Of a stretch of 64,000 nt of DNA, positions 9,401 through 20,100 are shown in pieces (positions within the stretch are counted from its first letter, which is position 1; each line of letters opens with the position of its first letter). This stretch comes from Polytrichum commune (Eukaryota; Streptophyta; Polytrichopsida; Polytrichales; Polytrichaceae): assembly GCA_950295325.1 (NCBI GenBank), contig OX485803.1, positions 41,369,554 to 41,433,553 on the forward strand, read 5' to 3'. The position numbers and the translations under genes were made by a program. The notes below the pieces were generated by a model. It ran no database searches. It was given only the letters and a program-made list of their open reading frames with translations, and had not been told where the DNA came from.

Positions 9401-9650
9401 ATATTGGTAGGTCTAGGTAGGGGGCGGGAATCCGCTTTTTAAAGAGCATCCAAGAGATTTTGAACCACCGGGGGGAGGTACTTAAAGCTTTTCCCCCCAC
9501 GGGAGAGCTCTTTTCTGCGGCTGACGGGAGGTGTGCGCTCTAGAGAGTCGTCGGAGCGCGCTCAAGCCACCCTCCTCTTCGCCAACCGTATTCCTCACAA
9601 GTACAGGACATAGCATATCCCGCATATACCGCCGCAAATACCGGATACTT
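9401..9650. other. GC-richer segment before the palindrome array
   Basis: This 250 bp is clearly more GC-rich than its flanks and includes a small hairpin (GGGGGGAGG ... TTTTCCCCCC near 9470-9500). It might be an element end or promoter upstream of gene B. No matching inverted copy was found elsewhere in the window. Confidence 0.3.
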
Positions 9651-10596
9651 ACGAACGCGCGTTCGTAAGTATGAGGTCCCATCACTAGCACAGTTGGATC
9701 GGACGGAATGATGTGGGTTTACGAACGTGCGTTCGTAACTACCAAAGTATACCTGAGTCGACGTTGTGACATATGTATATCAATCATTTGCAATGCGAAT
9801 GGTGGTTCATTTACGAACGTGCGTTCGTAAATGTGGCATCTACGCTTTTATGTATGTACAATTATAAATATAATGGTTGTTCATTTACGAACGTGCGTTC
9901 GTAAGTACGCCATCTATGATTTCCTACTGAATACATTCAGATGGGGGTTGTTGTGGTTTTACGAACGCGCGTTCGTAAGTATGAGGTCCCATCAGTAGCA
10001 CAGTTGGATCAAACGCAATGTTGTGGGTTTACGAACGTGCGTTCGTAACTACCAAAGTATACATGAGTCGACGTTGTGACACATGTATATCAATCATTTG
10101 CAATGCGAATGGTGGTTCATTTACGAACGTGCGTTTGTAAATGTGGCATCTACGTTTTTATGTATGTGCAATTATAAATATAATGGTTGTTCATTTACGA
10201 ACGTGCGTTCGTAAGTACGCCATCTATGATTTCCTAGTTTATACATTCAGATTGGGGTTGCTGTGGTTTTACGAACGCGCGTTCGTAAATATGAGGTCCC
10301 ATCAGTAGCACAGTTGGATCGGACGCAATGTTTTGGGTTTACGAACGTGCGTTCGTAACTACCAAAGTATACCAGAGTCGACGTTGTGACACATGTATAT
10401 CAATCATTTGCAATGCGAATGGTGGTTCATTTACGAACGTGCGTTTGTAAATGTGGCATCTACGCTTTTATGTATGTGCAATTATAAATATAATGGTTGT
10501 TCATTTACGAACGTGCGTTCGTAAGTACGCCATCTATGATTTCCTGGTGTACACCTGCAGATAGTGATTTCTGTGGTTTTACGAACGTGCGTTCGT
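9651..10596 (+). repeat. Three tandem 310-bp units, each with four palindromes
   Basis: Palindrome cores start at 9651, 9961, 10271 and 10581, exactly 310 bp apart. Within each unit, further cores follow at +70, +162 and +236. Intervening sequence is nearly identical between units (for example TATGAGGTCCCATCA and GGTGGTTCATTTACG). Some cores have one mismatch (CGTTTGT at 10123 and 10433). Confidence 0.93.
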
Positions 10597-11053
10597 AAAC
10601 ATACTATCTGTTTTGTCCCGATATACTCTTCGAAATTCGGGATAGTTGTGGTTTACAAATTTTAGTCGTTAATACAACATGCGAGTTCTGTACTGGTTTC
10701 CAGAAAGAACTCCTCGTTTATAAACCTTTATACCCAAACTCATTCATCCTATGCTATACGAACGTACGTTCGTATAAAAAACTTGTACGTTCTGCTCATG
10801 CAGGTCGATGGTCTGTAATTAACGAACGCACTTTCGTAAATTCCATCAGCAATCAATATGATAGCACTTTGAAAGGCTTTCTAAGTTATTGACTTCCACA
10901 CATAGGCACATTCACTATTGCAGTCGTATATGAACGGACGTTGGTATTTAGAGCTTGACTGATTTGACATGCTGCGTTGAATGTCGTCCATGTTGGCTGT
11001 CATTCTTTAGTTTACGTTTGGGTCTCCTGGTGCCTCTGGTTTTTGTAGGTGGG
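10597..11053 (+). promoter_or_regulatory. Upstream/leader region of gene B with further palindromes
   Basis: Cores lie at 10758-10773 (centre TA), 10822-10837 (one mismatch) and a decayed one at about 10930-10945. The sequence TTTTTGTAG just before the ATG at 11054 looks like a splice acceptor, so a 5'UTR intron is likely, mirroring gene A. Confidence 0.6.
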
Positions 11054-14000
11054 ATGGCGATGCATGTGGATGGTAGTTCTCTGGAATTGTCAACAGACAT
11101 GTCGTCCTCCGTTCGTGAATGTGAAATTTCATCCTCATCTGCGGGTAGTTCTGACGACACAAACGTGGAGGGTGTGTCATTGCGTACATCCTCTCATGAT
11201 TCTTTTCAAGTGCACGACAGTTCTCTACATTTCGGTGTGGACGACGATGACATTCCTTTGTGTGCAGGATATGGTAGGGAGAAATGGGTGGGCCTTGATG
11301 TGGTTCTACTTAATGATCTAGGTGTCCCGGTGGCAAATGGCATATGTAGAAACTCCGATCCCCGTGAATGTGTTGATGCCAATCCCCTTGGTTTCCATGA
11401 TGTTGGGGTGTGCATCTTGAATTCTTTGCTTCCGCTTGAGGTCCCTGTGACTTGGAGGTTTTCATTGCGCCGATGGCCCCTTCGTCGGGTTCTCCATGAA
11501 GAAGTAAGCTTGTGGGATCATGGGCGACGGCATGAGCAAATTCAATCAACCTTGGTTTCCAACACTCGTCCTCGCAAAGGCCTCCGTAGATATGATTCTA
11601 GCCGCGCGCCTCCTGATGATAAAGAGCGTCGACGGGATCGCATAATAGGAGATGATTCTATCCGTCTCGTGTCCGCCAAGGACTGTTGTGCAAAAAGATG
11701 TTGCCAATTTTTCCCCCGCGAAAAAATTAAGTCTTTGCGTCAGGAGATGTGGCTTGCGGATTTTCGTATGAGGTCAGCAAAGAAACTCGAGGTCCATAGA
11801 AATTTGCACCTTGATGCGCATGGCCATAAGGTGGTGACCCTCGAGAATGTGGAAGTGTGTTGTACCGCATGGTATACCATTCATGCCGTCTCCAAGGCTG
11901 ACTTTTATAGGTTTAGAAAGTATTTATCATTGGGTCGTCGCTCTCGATTTCATCGCAATGCGGGTACAAAGAAACCTAGGGAGTCTACACTCCAAGCCTC
12001 CGCCACACTCTCCACGATCATAGTGCCATTGGCCGATGCAATGCCCCACAAGACGAGGACATTGTCGACATGGGAGAAAGTTGTTCAAATGGTGTTGCCC
12101 ACGGGCACAAAATGGAAGAACATATTAACGGATATCAACGAAGTGGGTCACATAGCGGGTTGTGGACCCATTTCTTTGTCCAAGTTGAGTGTCATTAAAA
12201 ACCAACAATTTGCAGAATATATTTTGAAGAGACCTGGTGACAAGTTCGCGAGGTGCACGACGTGTGAAAAATACAAAGGTCTTCGAGATGCCCACCCCAT
12301 AGGTACTGAGTCTCATACCAGGCATCAGGCAAAATATATTGAACATGTCAACAACCAAGAGGCTCACCGTCAAGATTACTACAAGAACCGTGCTCTGTCC
12401 ATAATGAGGCCTACAGAGGTTCTAACAATTATCCATGATAAAATGGACCACTCGAAGACCGCATGCCCTTGTTATGCTCGCAAAATAAAGGCCACGGATG
12501 GTCTTTTCAAGTTACCTGTATCTGTAACAGGTTTGTATGGCATAACAAACTTATATTCACCCTAAATCCTATTTTATTGGGTGGTTTTTCCAAATGTTCT
12601 ACTTTAGTGGTCTCTTCATTTTTTTTGGAAATTAACCCATCGTTTGTTTTTTATAGGTATGATTGCCCACGGCCATGGGGACGTAAAATATGCCCATTAT
12701 GGTTTGGATTTTTACCCTGGCGATGCTAACCACACGGTGGGTTCATTTACAAAACTCTTGCGCGATCTAAAGAAACCGCCGATACAGTCTTCACGTGCAT
12801 TGTTTGATGGGTGTAGAACGACACCCCTTTATGAGGCAGTGCTTGCGGGTAAGGAGGTTTGTATGTCGTCATTGCCGGAAGCATCCGGAGAGCCTATTTG
12901 TGCAAAACCTTTGCCTCCAACTCTCCACGTTCAACTTGATAATTGCGCAAAGGACAACAAATGTCGATACGTATTTTGTTTTTGGTCTTTGCTTGTGGCA
13001 AAAGGTATCTTCAAGGAGGTGTTTGTGTCTTTCTTGATGGTGGGACACACACATGACGACATTGATGCGTCCTTCGGACGGTGGAGCATGAAGTTGCATG
13101 AGGAAGATTTTCCAACCATACCACTTCTTATGAAATCGTATATGGATTTGGACCATATGCCGGTGATTCTGCACATGATCGAGGAAGTACCAGATTTTAA
13201 GGCCTTCATCAAGCCATACATGTTGAAAGGAGGGGACCGTTTGGTGGGACACACCAAAGCACAACAATTCCGATTCTATATAAGGGATGATGGTCTCCCG
13301 GCCATGCAATTCAAGCTTTTGTGCACATCTCCTAATTGGGGCCCGGATGATGGTATACTAGTATGGCGTCAAGACAATGATGGGAAATGTTTGCTCCCGG
13401 ATGGGGATCCAAAGCCTTGTAAACCCGACCCCATGAGGAATGGACCGGAGATCATCAAAGGCATATCCGGATTCATTGAATATTGGAAGGAGTTGTGTGA
13501 GGAGGACATCACTAGACGTGTTAGAGATACTCATGAACCATTGATTTCATATTGGGATCGCATTCGCTCGGCACTAGTGACAGTTGATGGCGACACCCGT
13601 ACGACTTTGACACAAGGGTTTTGGCCACAAAGTCGTTTGACGGTTGTCGAGTCCGACACCATGTTTTTCAGCAATGGAGACATTCGTGAAGAGTTCGCAA
13701 TGGATGAACATTACGTTGGCCCTGCCCGCAATCGACCGGCACCGTCGTTTCGTGTTGGGGTTGATTGCCACGAAGGTTATATGGTGCTCGTACGAGCTGG
13801 GGATGAAGAGCATCCCAAACCAATTTGGTTGGTGAAAGCATTGTCTTCGCCCAATTTTGTTCGAACTAGCCCCAACTTTCGTCAAATTGAGGTGGAATAT
13901 TGCCGTCCAAGCACTAAAGACCAGAACGTGCTTCGCACTTATTTAGGTTGGGACACCAAAAAGAATTTCAAGTGGACAATGGACTCAGCGTACAAACCGG

Positions 14001-14176
14001 TTTGGATAAACACGGATACTATACTTTGTGCTTGGAAGCCGCGCAAAGGTTCCAAAACAGAATCAATGACCATCCCCCAAAAACATATAGATTTTGCCAA
14101 GGACAATTTGGCACGTATTGCAGCTGCGGAAAATGACTCGGACAATGGATATGAAGCGGAAGATGGAGATGGGTAA
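11054..14176 (+). CDS. Gene B: DUF7869-like protein, possible DDE/RNase H-fold transposase
   Basis: Joining 11054-12530 and 12657-14176 gives about 998 residues. The ATG at 11054 is the first in frame and follows a splice acceptor; the frame extends upstream only from a TTG. The N-terminus is Ser/Asp-rich. A Cys-rich part (CCAKRCCQFF) is followed by FARCTTCEKYK and a helical segment. The core has IIHDKMDHSK (D462, D465), VQLDNCAKDNKCRYVF (D587) and VGHTHDDIDASFGRW (H623, H625, D626-D629). These three blocks are the signature of the DUF7869 family, as I know it. The spaced Asp residues suggest a metal-dependent RNase H-like catalytic core, as in DDE transposases, but this is inference. The C-terminus (DNLARIAAAENDSDNGYEAEDGDG) is acidic. 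The frame has no internal stops, so the gene may be intact. Confidence 0.75.
12531..12656 (+). other. Inferred 126-bp intron of gene B
   Basis: The donor is AACAG|GTTTGT and the acceptor TTTTTTATAG|GTATG. Splicing joins VSVTG to MIAHGHG in frame and removes the stop at 12563-12565. The intron is T-rich near the acceptor, as usual in plants. Confidence 0.85.
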
Positions 14177-14914
14177 ACATAACATACTAGGTGGGAGTTA
14201 ATGGCGAGAGGCATGTGAGCTTAGCAAGCTTGGTTTTTAATAGACTTAGTAGACTTGTCACATTCCATTGTGGCATATGTTTGGGATGTGTCATCCAACT
14301 TTATAAGACCCTTACTTTTGGGATGGGCACCCTAAACTCTAAAATGACAAAAACAATTTGTTTTTAAAAGTCCATTGTTATTTTTTACATGGACTACACG
14401 TTTTCATTGTAATTGAGACTTTCTATTTTTAGTAATGATAATATTCTGCGCATGCGAATTTATAAATCATCATGTTCTTGATGTTCCCAATATTCTATAT
14501 GCCCACAATATTGGCATCCCAAACTATGGGCATATTTAATTTTGAGACTTTCAAAAGTCTCCGATTAACGAATATAGTGTTAACACCTAAGACTTTTACA
14601 AAGTCAAGGATGTTATCAAAGGTTTTGGATTGCTCCAAAAAAAACACACCAAGAGATCTAGAGAGTCTAAACTTCTAACCTATATATTTGCCAATAAGCA
14701 TATGGGCATTTCAACATTCACAACTCTTTTGGTCAGACTACAACCCTTCCACTCATTACTTCCTGATATCTCGAATCTTTGACCTATTCATACTTACTCA
14801 ATGAAACTTTTCCCATCCACTTGAGGTTTTATTTCCACTTGATTTCTAATTAGGCTAGGGGAAAAAAATAAAAATAAAAATAACACCACACTTGTACAAG
14901 AATAGGTGCCTATA
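14177..14914. other. Region downstream of gene B, no gene seen
   Basis: AT-rich sequence, probably including the 3'UTR of gene B. No terminal inverted repeat matching other parts of the window was found that would mark the right end of an element. Confidence 0.5.
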
Positions 14915-16070
14915 TTGAGTAAGAAAAATGAATCTCAAGTAGGTTTGTTCATGCTTTTTTCCCTCTTATTTTATGAAATTTTGAAATGAAAGTAGGTCCC
15001 AAGTTGTTATAGAATAAATTTACTTTACCTTGACAAAAAGAAAAGTGGTTTACCTATTCGGAGTCAAACGTGACACAAACGCAACCTCCATCTAGCTTCC
15101 TTCCCGTATTCTCTCCTTTAATGCCATACATTAGTAAAAGTATTGGCCATAGGGGTCTGAATGTGGGAGGGGTGTTTTAAGCATGGGGAAAGAGGAGAAA
15201 AAAATACAAAATCCTATTGATCATTGATTTGTATAATCATGTCAAACTGCGTTTAAAGAATTATTGAAAAAATAAAAAAATCACTTGCAAGTAAAGTCAA
15301 ATCAACATGTGGAAAGTTGCCCTTAGCAAGTAAGGAAGGTGACTCTCAAGCATGTTCCTTCATGTTTTGTTTCTCTTTCTCTATCATTGTTGAGGTGAAA
15401 AGCATGCAACAAGTTTGCTATGAACCAAATTAACTTTCTCTTAACAAAAAGAAAAGTGGACGATCGAGTCGAGCACAAATGCAATCTCCATCTCACTTTC
15501 GGCATGTTCATGTCTCCTTTAATGTCATACATTAGTGAAACCATAGGCCATAGGGGGTGTGAATGTGGGTTGGGTGTTTTTGGCAAGTGGGGGAAGAGGA
15601 GAGAAAAACAATTTCATATTGGTTGGTAGTTCACATAATCATGTGAACCACATAAAAGTAGCATCAATTGCAAGTGCACATGATTCAACGACATCATGTG
15701 AGAAGTTGACCGCAACAAGTAAGTAAAAATGATTCTCCAAAAGCTTCTTTGTTCCCGAGTCGTCAATCGAGTCAAACACAAGCACAACCTTTGTCTCACT
15801 TCCAATTGCCATCTTCCCTCCATTGAACGCCTTGCATTATTACAAAGCACTCATCTATAGGGTTACAATATGAGATAAATATTTCAAGGATGGAGGAAGA
15901 GGAAAAGGAAAAATAAATAAATCTAGCGGTTGTTGGTTTATGTAAGTAAGTGAACCACATATAAATAAATAATTCTATAAAAAAAACAGTAGTTTGCATG
16001 TCAATTTGAATCAACATGTGGAAAGTTAGTGAGTAAATATGAAGATGATCCCCGAGTAGGTTAATCACTA
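14915..16070 (+). repeat. Diverged tandem repeat, about four units of 320-410 bp
   Basis: Units begin near 14915, 15325, 15715 and 16035 (partial). Shared words include CAAGTAAG...TGA(A/C)TCTC, AACAAAAAGAAAAGTGG, ACAAA(C/T)GCAA(C/T)CTCCATCT, CTCCTTTAATG(C/T)CATACATTAGT and AATCAACATGTGGAAAGTT. Divergence is large, so the array is old. No coding function is visible. Confidence 0.75.
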
Positions 16071-16081
16071 AAACATTGAGG

Positions 16082-16141
16082 AATCCTCTTGAAGAAGGTG
16101 GTGTGCACATGCATAAATGAGCAACCTTCTTCAAGAGGATT
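16082..16141. repeat. Perfect 18-bp inverted repeat hairpin
   Basis: AATCCTCTTGAAGAAGGT (16082-16099) is repeated exactly in inverted form at 16124-16141, with a 24-nt loop. It could be a small fold-back element or a short hairpin RNA precursor. Confidence 0.85.
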
Positions 16142-16158
16142 TCTTCTTGGCACTAATT

Positions 16159-16320
16159 TATAACTCACCCACATTTATTGGTGCAGGCCATCAGTGAACA
16201 TTTCCTACCAGCACTAGTTACATCCAGTGGATGTCATTGGCTAACCTAACTCTAAAAATGGTCCCTACTGGTAGATGCCGTTCGTTGCCTACCCATGCCT
16301 ACCCATAGTAAGTGTGGGCA
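16159..16320. repeat. Dispersed repeat, copy 1
   Basis: Similar in sequence and order to 33013-33170: CAGTGAAC, AGTTACATCCAGTGG, GGCTAACC/CGCTAAACC, TGGTCCCT, GGTAGA and TTCGTTG/TTCATTGG follow each other with the same spacing. Confidence 0.75.
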
Positions 16321-16499
16321 TGCTATTTGTATCACGACGTGGAACCCTTTTTGTTTCCCATTTGCTAGATATTTCGACATAAGAGAGGCATACTACAATA
16401 CTTATGGTTTTTGTATCGGTTACTAATCATAATTACATCGTACATCTAAAATATCCCCACACACAAAAAAAAAATACAAGGAATTACAATTAGTGTTAG

Positions 16500-16937
16500 G
16501 TTTACATTCGTGTTGGTGACATTTACATAGCTAGTTTACAATTAGTATTGATGACACTAAATACAATAGTGTACTTTTGAACTCGCAAAGAACCTATGTG
16601 TTTGCACCCTTGGTTGAGATATTTTTAAGGTTTTTACGACAAGAAAGAAAGATAGATAGATAGATAGAAACTCTGATTTTGCAAGGCGGGCATGAATAAA
16701 GTGTATGTTCGTAATGTTAGTGACCCAGTGTTCACTAGACAATAGGCCATTGGAACAAACCTATTCTCTTATGTTGAGGATAGACACTTTAGTGAGAAGA
16801 AACCAAAAAAAGTAAACGTAAACTGGTGGTTTGGAAGGTTTTATCCGTTGGTCCCTACTTGCTTCTTCTTTCTTTCTTTCTTTCTTTTGGGGGGGGGGGT
16901 ATAATGTTATATATATATAATGCAAATCTATTCATCT
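16500..16937. other. Non-coding with short repeats
   Basis: Contains TTTACAATTAGTATTGATGACACTAAATA (in pieces), which recurs near 37080-37160, a (GATA)n run at about 16653-16670, a (CTTT)n run at about 16868-16888 followed by a G run, and a short (TA)n at about 16910. No gene. Confidence 0.6.
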
Positions 16938-17190
16938 TTAATGTAGTATAATTGATCCAACATAGTGTATGGCGTAAGTGTTTATTGTTTTGAATGTGTT
17001 TTTAATGATGGGTTTGGACAAATTAAATTTTGTTTCTAGTTGTTTCATTGAGGGAGTGTGCGTAGTCCCTCTAGCTCCAGTTGTGATGACTATGAGTGGG
17101 TCTACCTTCCATCCTTTGTGAATGAGCGACAAGAAGGATACATAGCCACCACGTCCTTGCTTTATTGGGCAGCCTTTAGCTTGAGCTTTA
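16938..17190 (-). pseudogene. 5'-truncated LINE ORF2 fragment, extreme C-terminus
   Basis: On the minus strand this encodes GWKVDPLIVITTGARGTTH, then TPSMKQLETKFNLSKPIIK and NTFKTINTYAIHYVGSIILH with a stop. The full LINE at 42-55 kb ends GWKVNPLIVITARARGTTHI, then PSIKLLETNF...IKHTFKEINTIAIQHAGSIILH. Identity is well over half across about 58 residues. Residues upstream of GWK do not match, consistent with 5' truncation typical of LINE insertions. The DNA-level 3'UTR similarity was not obvious. Confidence 0.85.
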
Positions 17191-20100
17191 GGACCACCAG
17201 CCATGTGTCTAGTGAGAATCAAAATACTTCAACATGTTTAAGAGGACAGTGCAAATGATGTGCACATTAAACAACTTTTTTTTAAAGAACGTCCTTTCTC
17301 CCGTTCATACCAACTTGGGAAGAAGCAATTGCCTTTGGTTTCTCCAATAATAATAATAACAATAAGAGTAATAAGAGTAATAAACGTTGGGCAATCCGAT
17401 GTGAATTTGAGTTTGTTGGTCCTACCCTGCTTAATTAAGGATCCCCTTGGTGCAGGGTGAGGTTTAGTGCCTACCTAGTGGTAGGTGGGCTCTTGGTTTT
17501 TCTGTCAAGTAGAGAGAAAATTTCACACCAAAAATCAAACCGCCAACCCCTCTGTTTGGATTTGGGTACCTCTCCACTATCATCCGATAGTTTAGAGTCA
17601 TCTCAAACCTTTCTCCAATCCATAAGGTGCACTCACAACTCGACTCTAAGTTACATGTCCTAGAAACCAAGTACTCAATTTTGGAGTAAAAATCCTTGGC
17701 AACGCAAAGAAACATAGTAAATCCTAATGGTTTGTAGTTAGAGTTGCTTTATATCTTTACAATCGGATAGAGACTTGGATTTTGTGTTGCAGGACCCAAT
17801 TGAAATGAATTAACAAAAAAATTGAATTGGACGGATTTTTTCCTCCAAGGTCGCACGATCATATAGTCGAGCTCATTGCCTTTTAGGCAATTTCGATATG
17901 GTTGAACATTACAACCACTACAAAAGCATATGAGTCTAAGGCAATTGTCCTACGTGATTAGAAATTTTGTGAATCTACCACACGTGTAGATTTGCATTGT
18001 TGGTTCACTGCAACTTGACGATTGCGTAGGACTCGTATGTTGGTAGTGACATCTAAACTACGTAGTTGACTTGCATAAATACTTTTATTTTCTTTACGCA
18101 TTCTTCTAGGCCTACATGAATTTTGGTATACTAGAAACATAACAAGTTGCCAGTCAAGACCGTTCTTTCAAGTTGCATGTCAAAAGACGGCAAACCAAAT
18201 TTGCATGTTTCGACAAACCAAAATATGTTGGAACCACTAATGAACAAGGTTACTTGATTTCATATCCATGGAGTGTACAGTAAAATCTTGTCCCTCACAA
18301 GTTTGTTGTTAATTTATCTCATTTGAGTACCAAATTGATATCTCCAACCGGGTGCAAGCACGGTAAAGTGACAACTCCTGATCCTTGCCTAGTGTTAAGT
18401 GAAAGTGATTCAATTTTATGTACTAACTTTGAATTTTGTGAAGAAATAAACCATAGACATTTTAAAAACATTTGGATCTACAAAGCCAAGCAATTTATGA
18501 TGACAAAAAGAATTCCAAGAAAAGTCTACCTATTTTAGAAGACGGTGAAAGTGGCGTGCAAGTAGGTGATATTGAATAAGTGACTGTCTAAAATTTGTTT
18601 AAAATTACATAAAATTACATAAAATTGATGTTTTTTTACAAAGTTTTGTGGTGATGCCCTCAAGTAGATAATGAATTCAAGGAATATAAAAAAATTCTAA
18701 CTTCAAAATAGTTAAGGTCATGAAATCTACATCCAAAACCAGACTAAACCATTTGTTTTTTAGCATCACTTTTGATGCTAAGTATTGAAGATCTCAACTT
18801 GATATTCTACATTTGAGTATTTAACACAACAACAGAGGTCATCATAAAAAAATTCCAATTTAAATAACTCTTTGCTACTACTTTTAGGCCTTTGACCAAA
18901 AAAATTATGGTTTTAGTATACCAGAGCACTTTTTTGGTCCACTTTACCATGCTTGCACCCAACCCCTACTCATGAGTCAACTTGAATTTAAATAGGAATC
19001 CTTGGGCTATACAATATTTCACTGCACTTTCACTCTCCATTTAAGTGGAGGCCACACATGTCCGAAGTTGGAGGTTTTCTTAAAAAGCCGTCTCAGACTG
19101 GAGAGGTGAAATCAAATGTTTTGAAACTTGCAGTCACATTGCATGTGCAAATGAGTTGCCGTCTTCATTAGTTTAGTGACATGTATAGGGTTGAAAAGCC
19201 ACAAGGTCTCACACACTTCAAAGTTGATTAGTTAGCAAATAGACCAAAATGTTGATTTTAAACATGTACAACCCGATGTTGTGTACTCATTGGCTCCCAA
19301 AATGATGGGTTGTGTTCCCCCCCCCCCCCCCCATTTTTTTTCAAGAGTTGGCAGTCTAGTGGCGAGGCAAAACCCCATTCCCAGCCGTCAATTCAATAGA
19401 TAATCAATTATTTTTAAACTTTCAGAGTGCTAGGACGGTGGCGTTAGTGGGGGGGGATCACTAATTTCAGAGCATGTGTGCCCCCCACTTCAGTAGGTGT
19501 CACAAAACTTTATCTAGTTCCAAGCTCCAAGATCCAAGCTTTGAAAGGTGAATCCAAATTATACATGATCTTGCAAAAGAAAAAGTTAAACTTGAAGAAA
19601 TAGCACTAGTTGCATGAGGGGTATGCTTTTTGCAGCAAATCGTAAAGTCCAGGCTTGCTATCTTGCCACCACGGAACACCTTGACCTTTCCCAATTGCCA
19701 TTGTTGATTTCAACACCAACGCATAGCTCATGGCACCCTACATGTTGGTCAAATTAATAGTATATTAACTCTTTTATGTCCAAAAATGCCATTTTCCATA
19801 ATTTGTTTCATTGGAACCTCTTAAAATATGATATTGGGATTATATTCATGTATAAACAAGCCAATCTTACTTAAATGTACAATATGTTGGGAATCACTAG
19901 TGCCAATAACTTCATCCTATTAAACTTAAATTCATCTGCACATCATGTGTTGAGTTTGATGTGCAGTTCCATCATTTAGTCCCTTGAAACCAAATGTGTC
20001 ATAAGGTGCTTCAAGGTTCAGCTTTTTGTTTGCCAAAATAAGTAAATTCTTCTCTGAAACCAAACAATGTTCAAGAGATTATTTCTAACAACAAACACAT

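Noticed and set aside
9651-10945. CRISPR-like array
   Set aside because: Sites are short palindromes at irregular spacing (70, 92, 74, 74) and the spacers repeat every 310 bp; the genome is eukaryotic and no cas genes are present.
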